A stretch of DNA of 64,000 nucleotides from Granulicella mallensis MP5ACTX8 (GTDB taxonomy: Bacteria; Acidobacteriota; Terriglobia; Terriglobales; Acidobacteriaceae): positions 2,666,001 through 2,730,000 of the forward strand of contig NC_016631.1 in NCBI RefSeq assembly GCF_000178955.2. The letters are read 5' to 3'. The notes beneath the pieces are model-generated. The model was not told where the DNA came from, ran no database searches, and saw nothing but the letters and a program-made list of their open reading frames with translations. Positions 10,901-18,035 of this stretch are shown one piece after another (position 1 is the first letter of the stretch; every line of letters starts with the position of its first letter). The position numbers were made by a program, and so were the translations under genes.

Positions 10901-11902
10901 CCCAATGCTCTTTCGAACACCCTTCTAACGCAGAAGGTGGCGAATCCTTTTTACGTAAATAATTTCTCCGGACTGGCGACCACGGATCCGGCGCTCTATA
11001 ACCAACTCAGCAAGAGCAGCTACTCGACTTCATCAACGATCCAGGTGGCGAACCTGGTGCGTCCGTATCCTCAGATGTCAGGTCTACAGCTCTACCAGTT
11101 CAATGGAACCTCGCAGTTTCAGGAGATCCAGGTGAATGCGTTCAAGCGTGTCAGCGATGGATTGACCGCGACCCTTGCGTACCAGTGGAACTATCAGAAG
11201 GATCGCGATTACTATCAGAACGCGTTCGACAACCACCCGAGCCTTGAATCCAGCAACCAGAGCCCACCATGGCGCTTCACGGCATCGGCGGTGTATCGCC
11301 TGCCTTGGGGCCGCGGACAGCAGTGGCTTCAGCATGGATGGAAAGAGGCAGTTTTTGGTGGGTATGTCCTTGCCGCTACTGCTGAACTTCAGCCTGGTCC
11401 GTTACTTAACTTCCCGAACCTGTTCTATGTGGGAGATGTTAAGGCTATTAAGTTGAAGAAACCTACCTATGTTCAGAACGATGCTACCGGCGTCAACTAT
11501 GTTCAGTCGTTCAACGCTGCGCCTGTAACCACGCTGTCGTATGCGACTGCCGCGAATGGGGCCGTTACCTGTTCTTATACCGGCACAGGGTTCGTAGACA
11601 CGTTGGTGACGAACTACAGCGTATGCCAACCCAACGCCTACAACCTGAGGGTCTTTCCCACTCATGTCGAGGGTGTACGGCAGCAGGGAATCGCGAACTA
11701 CAACGCGAACCTGGGTAAGACCTTTTCCCCGACCGATCGCATCAGGTTCACTCCCCAGTTGTATGTGTTCAACCTCTTCAATCACCAGCGCTCGGCGGGG
11801 GCAACTACATCGCCGACTAGCACGCAGTTTGGTCAAACGAACTCAGACCAGTCAGGTGCGAACGCCCGAGGGATTACCCTGGCATTTCTTTTGAACTTCT
11901 AG
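7973..11902 (+). CDS. Oar-like TonB-dependent receptor with carboxypeptidase-regulatory domain (receptor 1)
   Basis: A 1309-residue outer-membrane receptor. The ATG at 7973 follows GGAG by 9 nt and begins a signal peptide (RLLLLLSFILILGTSNQIRA). Next is a carboxypeptidase-regulatory-like beta-sandwich (about 40-125: LSGVVTDNTGAAVVGADVAV), then a plug-like segment with EFSLDGAPNMGNN and GTNDIHGTARLRYDNSTFDA, then a large predicted beta barrel ending in LAFLLNF, a terminal aromatic typical of outer-membrane barrels. Such receptors in Acidobacteriota are thought to import glycan fragments or other large substrates with TonB-ExbBD energy; the ligand is not predictable. No clear TonB box is visible. 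Divergent VWFA gene upstream, LacI regulator downstream. Confidence 0.88.
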   Translation: MFQANKKWPSHPSWTRLLLLLSFILILGTSNQIRAQNLTGQSSLSGVVTDNTGAAVVGADVAVINTETNVTTDVITNSTGYFLQDNLNAGHYDIKVTAKGFQTLTQSGITLEASERRNVPVKLNVGSESTSVIVNSDAPLLETESVSTGQTITSAELDSLPNGTSSIYLAMLAPGTQSQLASNYQQNGGSNSLNTPSQSFGAYGRIGANEFSLDGAPNMGNNRGTAISPTADELDQVKIISTAFDAQQEHTFGVTFIQTTKAGTNDIHGTARLRYDNSTFDAFQHFQKLTYLYQRRIAGCDTSPKSSACQLATTKFGLPTNEEYAPSGSIGGPVYIPHVFDGRNKLFFFAAFYRIGFGGGTPKVAAVPTAQERTGNFSDLPQTASIPTTVGYAGKAFAQNCPGSPFFGAYQIYNPFQITFDSKEVPHRAPFCGNVLPSSLLSSHPLVAAVNAAYSNPSQANTPTGNNLNYNAITNGTYEQFTNRFDYALNEANHFFFRYSLGYYTLATDDFTNTDIGQLSTPRFIKNASFGWAHSLSANTVVTATVGASDYTGNGSFYPNEAGFRASDLGLPSYIDDYSGSAAAFPVVSVSSYTSVTAAATNYSHYRTLSFRGDVTTVRGAHAISLGAEWRQQNVAFDGAGSFSGAGSAGTFAFDNTYTQEGNGTTSSFPTTAAGTSYASLLLGINTSASIYKGLPYSRSNPYYTFYAGDVWRVTRKLTIIPGLRYEFEYGPTDKHNQQMVGWDPNASLTIAPAARTAYANTYSTASAALKAILPPSITVAGGPIYAGVNGAPTRQWQNNWRFMPRLGLSYAFTPKTVLRAGYGLFYDSLSIVNENGTTLNGGFSSLTGPVATSDTTHYGSNFTPGSTPLSDPFPESNGSRFVSQVGSSLGADYYSAYASTLGVYNHDRVPARSNRVQFSVEHQFKATTLVQIAYVASRTTDITLDGNANNTHTNTATPTINSTAIPASFFAGGLSPNALSNTLLTQKVANPFYVNNFSGLATTDPALYNQLSKSSYSTSSTIQVANLVRPYPQMSGLQLYQFNGTSQFQEIQVNAFKRVSDGLTATLAYQWNYQKDRDYYQNAFDNHPSLESSNQSPPWRFTASAVYRLPWGRGQQWLQHGWKEAVFGGYVLAATAELQPGPLLNFPNLFYVGDVKAIKLKKPTYVQNDATGVNYVQSFNAAPVTTLSYATAANGAVTCSYTGTGFVDTLVTNYSVCQPNAYNLRVFPTHVEGVRQQGIANYNANLGKTFSPTDRIRFTPQLYVFNLFNHQRSAGATTSPTSTQFGQTNSDQSGANARGITLAFLLNF

Positions 11903-11928
11903 GCCGTAGCGAAGGTTGCATTTCAGGG

Positions 11929-11954
11929 CGGCGGAAGGGCAAAACCTTCCGCCG
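11929..11954. terminator. Hairpin between convergent receptor 1 and LacI gene
   Basis: CGGCGGAAGG and CCTTCCGCCG form a perfect 10-bp stem around a 6-nt loop (GCAAAA), 26 nt after the receptor stop. It is followed by a T-rich GTTCCTTATTT. Position between convergent genes suggests a shared terminator. Confidence 0.6.
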
Positions 11955-12035
11955 GTTCCTTATTTAAGGATACAACCGGTTCGTCGAGTCATATCACCCA
12001 GAAAGTTCGCCAGATACGTTCGGATTGCGCCTTGT

Positions 12036-13067
12036 TCAGGCAGCCGGAATGCCTGTGCAGCCACATGAGTTTCGGATGATGAACTCAACAGGTAGCACAA
12101 GTTTAATTCCGAATTCGCTTTCCTGATTTTTGGGTGCAGCAATCCGCTCAAAGAGAACGCGAGCGGCCTGTGCCCCAAGGCCTACCGCGGGTTGACGAAC
12201 GACGGTTAGAGCGGGAGAGAGCAGTTTCGCGAGTTCGAGGTCGTCAAAGGCAACCAGCGCAATCTTCTCCGGGATCTGTAGATTCACCTCACGCAAAGCC
12301 TCGAGCATATGGCGCGTGGCGACGTTATTCAGCGTAAAGATGGCTGAAGGACGGTCTGGAGACTTGCTCCACTGCTTTGCAAGTTTTAGTGCGTCTTCGT
12401 AGGACTGGATAGATAGGCGTAGTTCGGGCTTGAGGCCCGCAGACTGCATGGCATTGGTATATCCAAGAATGCGGTGGCTCACCGCATGAGATTCCTTGTC
12501 GTAACCGACGCATACGATGCGCTTATGTCCATGGCCGATAAGGTGCTCTACAGCGGTTTGAGCGCCGCCGAGGTTTTCGACCACGACTTCGTCCGCCGCG
12601 ATTCCGCTGAGAGGGCGGTCCAGCGCAACAATGGGGATACCCTCGTGGAGAAACTCGGTAAGGCTGTCATTCGACAAGGAAGGAACGACGATGAGTCCAG
12701 CGACACGCTGGCCGATTAGCATCGAGACCTCATTGTTCGAGATGTTCCGATCGTGTTTTGACGCCACAATCAGTGTCATGTAGCCGTGGGCCGACGCATA
12801 GCTCTCGATGGCAGAGGCGCATTTTCCGAAAAACGGATCTGCCAGATCTGGAAGGATAAGGCCGATGACCTTCGCACGATGGCCCTTGAGAATGCGAGCC
12901 GCCTGATTCGGCCGATATCCCAGCTTGTCAATCGCCGCCTGAATCTTCTTCTTCTTCGCCGCACTGACATAGCTCGTCCCGTTCACGAAGCGAGACACAG
13001 TGATCGCGCCCACTCCTGCGACACGTGCAACATCCGCGACCGTTGGCATGGAAGATGGTTTTTTCAC
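12036..13067 (-). CDS. LacI-family transcriptional regulator
   Basis: A 343-residue LacI/GalR repressor-type protein. The N-terminal helix-turn-helix (PTVADVARVAGVGAITVSRF) and hinge helix (YRPNQAARILKG) are followed by a periplasmic-binding-like sugar-sensing domain (GLILPDLADPFFGKCASAIE, ALDRPLSG, LVAFDDLELAKLLSPALTVV). The start is a GTG at 13067; an ATG at 13049 is possible and neither has a convincing ribosome-binding site. The C-terminus ends in an unusual NSCGCTGIP. It is convergent with receptor 1, so a likely target is the receptor 1/VWFA promoter region, where a TTGCAA-centred palindrome is found. The inducer is presumably a sugar or oligosaccharide. Confidence 0.85.
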   Translation of the reverse strand: MKKPSSMPTVADVARVAGVGAITVSRFVNGTSYVSAAKKKKIQAAIDKLGYRPNQAARILKGHRAKVIGLILPDLADPFFGKCASAIESYASAHGYMTLIVASKHDRNISNNEVSMLIGQRVAGLIVVPSLSNDSLTEFLHEGIPIVALDRPLSGIAADEVVVENLGGAQTAVEHLIGHGHKRIVCVGYDKESHAVSHRILGYTNAMQSAGLKPELRLSIQSYEDALKLAKQWSKSPDRPSAIFTLNNVATRHMLEALREVNLQIPEKIALVAFDDLELAKLLSPALTVVRQPAVGLGAQAARVLFERIAAPKNQESEFGIKLVLPVEFIIRNSCGCTGIPAA

Positions 13068-13110
13068 TCGAATCTGTTGTGAGCCTCGTTGCAGGGCCTG
13101 CCCCCTGGGA

Positions 13111-14508
13111 TCAGATGATGTGACATGCTATCGCATCGACATTGCTTGGCGAACCCGCCAACGTATTCAGGTGCAGCAAAATTTCGAAGTTTCGACCGGC
13201 TGCTCCCTGATTCAATCCGCACTTTGCCAGTGTACTGCGCAGACGGCTTTCATCCCCCAGCAGCTTGCCGGCCGCTTCTGTTCCTTCGCCGTTCTCTCCG
13301 CCAATCAGCAGGACGCGTCCGTTGCCGTTGGGATTCCGAAACAGGGCGATCAGAGCGTAGGACTCTCCGGTGGCCCAACCCGGCGCGGTGGCGACGTAGG
13401 TCGCGGCTTCTCCCGTGTGAGGGTGCGTATTTCGGATGATCTCTTGCGTCGTGGATGGATCAAATTCAAAGCGGAAGTCCAGCCGCTCATTGAATAGTTT
13501 TACCCATGGATTGGAGCGTGAGCTTCCCAGAACGATCAGATTCTTGTCATTCTCGATGTCCGAAAGCTGGATCAATCGTGCTCCCCGGACATCGACGGAC
13601 CTGGACCTTTCGGCCGCAATCCCGGCGGCCAAGGCAACGATCGGCGTATCCACTATAGACGCTTTATCACCCCGCAGGATCACATTGCAAAAGCGGTTCT
13701 GTTCCGGAGTTAGCAACTCGGGGTGAGGTACATACTTGTGGTTCGCGTAGTCGGAGAGCGAGATAGGACCGCCGGTAAAACCTTGAATCTCAGCGATATT
13801 GGGATCGCTCGTGATGATCATTGTCGGACTTGATCCGGAGATGATCGCGGACCATGGAACCAAAAAGGCCAATCGATTACTGTTCGAACGAACATGCTGC
13901 CAAAGCGAAAAGCTGAGGACGACGGTGGAAACGAAAAACGCCGCTGCGACTAAAGGCCAAAGGTGCTTGCCTCGAGTTCCCATGAAAGGGGGGCTCGCTG
14001 GAGCGTTTACCGTGGTCGGATCCGGAGTCAAAGCTTGAACGCGAGAGGAAGCTTCTGAGGGCGATGACTCGAAGGAGGGATGCGATTCGATAGAGCGTTC
14101 GCGTGTAATTCTAGGGACATAAGAGCCCGGCGGAAGACTGAAGCGAAAATCTACGGTCGCGCCTGAGCGTCCATAATGCCGAAGAAGCCTCTTCCTTACA
14201 TCGCTGGCTGTGACACGTACGATAGCGTCTTCTCCGGTGTCGTAGGAGGGCAATCGTCCGAAGATCTCAATGCCAAGGATTCTTTCCCGGAGGTTTTCCT
14301 GCCGCCCGGATATCGTCTCTTCGACGATGTATTTGAGAAACTGCCCGCTACGATTGCTGCCGCGGAAGGCTTCTCCTTCGAGGATTTCCTTAAGATGACG
14401 GCGGATCTCCCGAAGGTGGTCAGGAAGCTTCACCGGGAACGTGAGCTCTTCCCCCTCTTCGTCTACATGTAACGGTTGCGGCATCGGATGTAGCCGCAAT
14501 TTTAGCAT
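13111..14508 (-). CDS. Membrane-anchored winged-helix-like regulator of acidobacterial type
   Basis: A 465-residue protein with three parts. Residues about 30-130 carry a motif common in Acidobacteriota regulators and seen in front of TolB, TPR or unknown domains: SGQFLKYIVEETISGRQ, LGIEIFGR, IVRVTASDVRKRLLRHY, resembling a winged-helix DNA-binding fold. A single membrane helix follows at about 190-210 (LWPLVAAAFFVSTVVLSFSL). The remaining 250 residues would be extracytoplasmic; they resemble a periplasmic-binding/amidase-like alpha/beta fold without motifs I recognise. This layout suggests a one-component, CadC-like sensor: outside domain, membrane helix, inside DNA-binding domain. Start codon uncertain (ATG at 14508 or 14484; no clear ribosome-binding site). 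The target is unknown. Confidence 0.6.
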   Translation of the reverse strand: MLKLRLHPMPQPLHVDEEGEELTFPVKLPDHLREIRRHLKEILEGEAFRGSNRSGQFLKYIVEETISGRQENLRERILGIEIFGRLPSYDTGEDAIVRVTASDVRKRLLRHYGRSGATVDFRFSLPPGSYVPRITRERSIESHPSFESSPSEASSRVQALTPDPTTVNAPASPPFMGTRGKHLWPLVAAAFFVSTVVLSFSLWQHVRSNSNRLAFLVPWSAIISGSSPTMIITSDPNIAEIQGFTGGPISLSDYANHKYVPHPELLTPEQNRFCNVILRGDKASIVDTPIVALAAGIAAERSRSVDVRGARLIQLSDIENDKNLIVLGSSRSNPWVKLFNERLDFRFEFDPSTTQEIIRNTHPHTGEAATYVATAPGWATGESYALIALFRNPNGNGRVLLIGGENGEGTEAAGKLLGDESRLRSTLAKCGLNQGAAGRNFEILLHLNTLAGSPSNVDAIACHII

Positions 14509-14575
14509 CTGGGGAAGAGCCCGGTCAGATCGGCTCTTTTCCGATGGTGACGAGAACCTGTTAGTTGGGGGTATC

Positions 14576-14591
14576 TACCGTTAAAACGGTA
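14576..14591. promoter_or_regulatory. Palindromic operator-like site
   Basis: TACCGTT-AA-AACGGTA is a 7-2-7 perfect inverted repeat in the 204-nt gap between the winged-helix membrane protein (minus) and the small unknown gene (plus). It could be a dimeric-regulator site serving either gene. Nothing else marks it. Confidence 0.35.
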
Positions 14592-14712
14592 AGGCGCATT
14601 GAATGAGCCATTTAGGAGAGGGGTTACAGCGGCTCCTAACGTTGTTGTCAAACGCCCGCAGGGGGTAGGGTTGTGCTCACGTTCTGACAAGGACGATTGG
14701 AGGTATTACCTC

Positions 14713-15036
14713 ATGACGATGGAATTTAGCGGCACGGGAATTCAAACATGGACCAGCGTCGACATCTCGGCGGTAGATATGGCTTCGAAGTCGGTACGCT
14801 TTTCATACTTCGGCGGTACGGATCAGATCTCCAAGGACCTTAAAGAGGAGGAGTGCCGAGCCGCCAGCCTGGGCCCGTTCGTCGGCACTCCTTTGAAGTC
14901 CCGCCGGTTTCGGGCATTGGCTCGAAATGCTGCGCGATCGGGGAAGCGGCTCGTAATTGAGATTCACGATCAGAACCCCGTCAAGACGATATCCAGTCGG
15001 TCAACAACGATGTCCGCCATTCCGCTCTGGCCATAA
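14713..15036 (+). CDS. Small protein of unknown function
   Basis: A 107-residue frame beginning MTMEFSGTGIQTW, with a strong GGAGGT 8 nt before the ATG at 14713. I recognise no domain. The first half looks beta-rich (VDISAVDMASKSVRFSYFGG). The second half has a basic stretch (KSRRFRALARNAARSGKRL) that could contact nucleic acid or membrane. No signal peptide or membrane helix. The frame is open upstream to 14599, but the ribosome-binding site decides for the shorter form. It lies between the winged-helix gene (divergent) and the HugZ-like gene (convergent). A chance frame cannot be excluded. Confidence 0.45.
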   Translation: MTMEFSGTGIQTWTSVDISAVDMASKSVRFSYFGGTDQISKDLKEEECRAASLGPFVGTPLKSRRFRALARNAARSGKRLVIEIHDQNPVKTISSRSTTMSAIPLWP

Positions 15037-15091
15037 CCGACTCAACCAGGGAGTGGTTCACTGGCAACCGACCGGACGCCGTTCTGTAGAT

Positions 15092-15889
15092 TTAAATCTT
15101 TTCTTCGGCTGCTCGAACCATCTCCACGAGTACCTTGCGGGTCTCGTCGGCGGTCTGGACTTCGCGAAGGAAGTTGATGCGCGTACCCTTCATCCCCTCT
15201 GCGGTCTTCAGGCGGAGGTGGAAGCCGAGCCGGTCGACCGCAGTCATCGTCGCTTCGGTCGCATAGAGTTCGGCATGAACCTTAGCTAGCAGAATCATCG
15301 CGGAGATGTGATCGGCATTCATGTGTCCGAGAATCCTCGGAGCGGACTCTGCGAGAGGATCGATCTTTGCAGAGGTGTAGTCCTCGGCGGTAACCCATCC
15401 CATGACGCCGAACCCACCGACGTAGTAGATGTCGAGAGGGTGTAGGCGATAGAAGCCGAAATCCTTGAAGCCTACCCAGGAACGGCTGTTTTCGTATCGA
15501 GATAAGTAGATTTCGCGAGCATCGCCGATCTCTTCATCAGATATAGGGAGGACGTCGCCGACGAGTGTTGCGCGTGCGGTGCCGAGAGGGTCTCCCTCGC
15601 CCGCTTGTCCCACAAACAGGCTTGCCCGAGGATCAGCCTGAAGGTTCTGGGTGTGCATCGCCATATTGCTGATCAGGAAGATCGGCCGTCCGCTTCCGTC
15701 GATGGCATAGGGCATGAGTGAGCCGAACGGATATCCGGCCCGCTTCAGAGAGACGGTGGAGAGCGTTGCGATGGTGCTGAGTGAAACTAGGGTGCGGACT
15801 CGCTCAGCATAGGTCGGTTCCGGAAGTTGTGGTGCGCCGGGATCCGTGTATGCGTGCTTGCGAGGTGAATTGATCTCTGTAGTGGGCAT
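15092..15889 (-). CDS. HugZ-like FMN-binding split-barrel protein with DUF2470 domain
   Basis: A 265-residue cytosolic protein of the pyridoxamine-phosphate-oxidase-like superfamily. The N-terminal split barrel (about 28-160) has the family pattern of cofactor-binding strands (LSTVSLKRAGYPFGSLMPYA, IFLISNMAMHTQNL, ASLFVG). A C-terminal DUF2470 domain (about 175-260) starts at ILGHMNADHISAM. Proteins with this order include HugZ haem oxygenases and other FMN or haem enzymes of unsettled activity; haem degradation is possible but not shown. AGGAG lies 10 nt before the ATG. No operon partner; the next minus-strand gene upstream (YVTN protein) is 84 nt away. Confidence 0.75.
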   Translation of the reverse strand: MPTTEINSPRKHAYTDPGAPQLPEPTYAERVRTLVSLSTIATLSTVSLKRAGYPFGSLMPYAIDGSGRPIFLISNMAMHTQNLQADPRASLFVGQAGEGDPLGTARATLVGDVLPISDEEIGDAREIYLSRYENSRSWVGFKDFGFYRLHPLDIYYVGGFGVMGWVTAEDYTSAKIDPLAESAPRILGHMNADHISAMILLAKVHAELYATEATMTAVDRLGFHLRLKTAEGMKGTRINFLREVQTADETRKVLVEMVRAAEEKI

Positions 15890-15973
15890 CTGTCTTCGAC
15901 TCCTGCAACTATCGTACGTTGCTCCTGAGCCTGTGATCTAAAGCACTACATCACGAGTGACGATAACGTCAGC

Positions 15974-17104
15974 CTATTTCTGCGTCGCGATGTGGGATAC
16001 ATCGATGTCCGTAACCGGCTGCTCCCCGTAGTTCGCGGCGTAGACGTGTCCGGCTACAGGGTCGACCGCAAGAGCGTACGGACTCCTGCCCGCGTCATGC
16101 GTGCCAATCACTGTATTCTTCATGCCGTCGATCACCGTAATGCTGTTGCTGTGGACATTCGCCACATAAACGCGATTATTTGTAGAGTCGACTGCGACCG
16201 CCTGGGGGTGTTTGCCTACGTGCACCGTGGCAATGACCTTCCTTGTTGTGAGATCAATGGCGCTGACGGTTTCATCGCCGTAATTTACGGCATAGAGCAC
16301 GTGCGTAACAGGATTGATCGCAACCGCACACGGAATAGCTCCGACAGAGATAGTGCTTACTGCGTGGGTCTTTTCATTGAGCGTCACAATATCGGCGGTT
16401 CCGGTATGGGCCAAATAAAGAGTGTCTGAAGGTTCATCGAAGGCAAGGCCCCAGAGATGCGGCCCGACCGCAACTTTCGTCATTGCTCCCGTCGCGCCAT
16501 TGATCATCCGAATATTGGGGTCCTCATAGGTCATAAGAAAGATCGTATTGCTGCGGAGATCGAGGGCGATCCCATCCGCGCTGCCAACCTTCAGTGCTTG
16601 TGACGCATTCGTAGCGCCGTCGATGACCGTAACCGCATTACTGTAGGTATAGGTTACGTAGACCTTATTGGTGGCCTCGTTTACCGCGAGCACATAAGGA
16701 TGAGAGCCGCCTTGAATCGTCGCGATCACCACATCCTGTCCACCGTCGATCACACTGATCGAGTTGCTATCGGTATTGACCACATAGATTCGGTTCGTAA
16801 CCTGATTGATGGCGAGCGCAATGGGGGCACTGCCCACCTTTACTGTCCGGGGCGACCCGCTTTGCTCGTCCAGGACCGAAACCGTTCCTGCACCCTCATT
16901 GACGGCATAGACTTTGTGGTTGGAGGGATTGACCGCAACCCCAAGACTGGTGATCAGTCTGCCCTGCAGCGCGTTGCTCTCCCCATGGGCTCCGCAGGCC
17001 ACGCCGGCAAGCACTACGGCAGCCAGCACACTACGGGCAGGCAAAGTGCGGAGGAGGCGGGGAATCGAAAAATCAGGCTGGCGATGGCTGAGATGAAGAT
17101 CCAT
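15974..17104 (-). CDS. Exported YVTN/YncE-type beta-propeller protein
   Basis: A 376-residue protein with a signal peptide (residues about 22-42, ending GAHGE) and at least seven blades of a repeat of the form NRIYVVNxDSNSISVIDG...VGxxPxALAVN. A YncE-like propeller of this kind is usually exported and binds something rather than acting as an enzyme. ATG at 17104 is preferred (GAGG 12 nt upstream); a TTG at 17116 directly abuts that GAGG and is unlikely. It is divergent from the ThuA gene at 17203, so the two may share control. The YVTN repeats occur in diverse exported proteins, so role and ligand are open. Confidence 0.82.
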   Translation of the reverse strand: MDLHLSHRQPDFSIPRLLRTLPARSVLAAVVLAGVACGAHGESNALQGRLITSLGVAVNPSNHKVYAVNEGAGTVSVLDEQSGSPRTVKVGSAPIALAINQVTNRIYVVNTDSNSISVIDGGQDVVIATIQGGSHPYVLAVNEATNKVYVTYTYSNAVTVIDGATNASQALKVGSADGIALDLRSNTIFLMTYEDPNIRMINGATGAMTKVAVGPHLWGLAFDEPSDTLYLAHTGTADIVTLNEKTHAVSTISVGAIPCAVAINPVTHVLYAVNYGDETVSAIDLTTRKVIATVHVGKHPQAVAVDSTNNRVYVANVHSNSITVIDGMKNTVIGTHDAGRSPYALAVDPVAGHVYAANYGEQPVTDIDVSHIATQK

Positions 17105-17202
17105 GTTGTGATACAACCTCGTTAGGTACTATGTTAGCAAGCATTAGAAAGTCCCATGCCGTGCAGCAGAAAAATATTTACTCCGGCAGGAAAGACCTAT
17201 CG

Positions 17203-17964
17203 ATGATTCGACTCATGCGCTCTCTCAGCATCTTCGCGATACTTGCTTTCACGGCAACAACCCTCTTCGGTCAGACCAAACCTCTTCATGTCCTGGCCTT
17301 CTACGCCACCCATGGAGAGCAGGACCATGTGGACTTTGCCCTGCAGGCGATCTCTTTCTTTCAGGAGATGTCCAAACGGGACCATTTCGACTTTGAGACC
17401 ACCTCGAATTGGGACGATATGAGTTCCAGCCATCTCAAGCAATACCAGGTTGTTCTATGGCTGAACGATGCTCCCTCTACCGCTATGCAGCGAACGGCCT
17501 TTCAGGACTATATGGAGCACGGAGGTGCGTGGCTGGGCTTCCATGTTGCGGGGTATATGGACAGTCGCGCAACATGGCCCTGGTTCGCCGATTTTCTCGG
17601 AACGGTCTTCTCTGGCAACAGTTGGCCCCCGCTGCCTGCCCGGTTGGACATTGACGATCCGTCGCATCCAGCTGTGAAAGGACTGCCGGCAAGTTATACG
17701 TCACCTGCCAACGAGTGGTACAGCTGGCAGCCCGATCTGCGCAAGAATCATGACATCAAAGTGCTGATGACGCTTGCCCCTTCCAATTACCCGCTGGGAT
17801 TCAAAGATACCCTTACCGGCGGTGATGTTCCGGTTACCTGGACGAATACGAAGTACAAGATGATCTACACAAATATGGGCCATGGCAACAAGATCCTCAC
17901 CAGCCAGGAGCAGAACCTCTTCTTTGAAAACGCTCTGTTGTGGCTCGGGGGGCGGAATCAATAG
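17203..17964 (+). CDS. Exported ThuA-domain protein
   Basis: A 253-residue protein with a signal peptide (LSIFAILAFTATTLFGQ) and one ThuA domain, a class I glutamine-amidotransferase-like fold without the amidotransferase cysteine. Family markers: GAWLGFHVAGYM, WPWFADFLGTVF, DDPSHPAVKGLP, NEWYSWQPD, PVTWTNTKYKMIYTNMGHG. ThuA proteins were first linked to trehalose use in rhizobia, where ThuA works with a sugar 3-dehydrogenase; most exported relatives in glycan loci are uncharacterised. The ATG at 17203 follows AGGAAAG by 8 nt. A second ThuA protein is encoded at 24258, next to GH116. This gene ends in a strong terminator shared with convergent receptor 2. Confidence 0.85.
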   Translation: MIRLMRSLSIFAILAFTATTLFGQTKPLHVLAFYATHGEQDHVDFALQAISFFQEMSKRDHFDFETTSNWDDMSSSHLKQYQVVLWLNDAPSTAMQRTAFQDYMEHGGAWLGFHVAGYMDSRATWPWFADFLGTVFSGNSWPPLPARLDIDDPSHPAVKGLPASYTSPANEWYSWQPDLRKNHDIKVLMTLAPSNYPLGFKDTLTGGDVPVTWTNTKYKMIYTNMGHGNKILTSQEQNLFFENALLWLGGRNQ

Positions 17965-17983
17965 ATAGCTTTCTCCAAAAAAG

Positions 17984-18024
17984 AAGCCTGGGGACGACGG
18001 ATTCTATCCGTCGTCCCCAGGCTT
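17984..18024. terminator. Strong bidirectional intrinsic terminator
   Basis: AAGCCTGGGGACGACGGAT and its exact complement form a 19-bp perfect stem with a TCT loop between the stops of convergent ThuA (17964) and receptor 2 (18036). The minus-strand transcript would end in CTTTTTTGG, the better U-tract; the plus-strand side has only GCTTTAGG. Confidence 0.85.
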
Positions 18025-18035
18025 TAGGAGGCACC

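Noticed and set aside
14512-14536. Hairpin AGAGCC/GGCTCT followed by TTTT considered as a terminator
   Set aside because: It would act on the plus strand just upstream of a minus-strand gene, with no plus-strand transcript to end; stem short.
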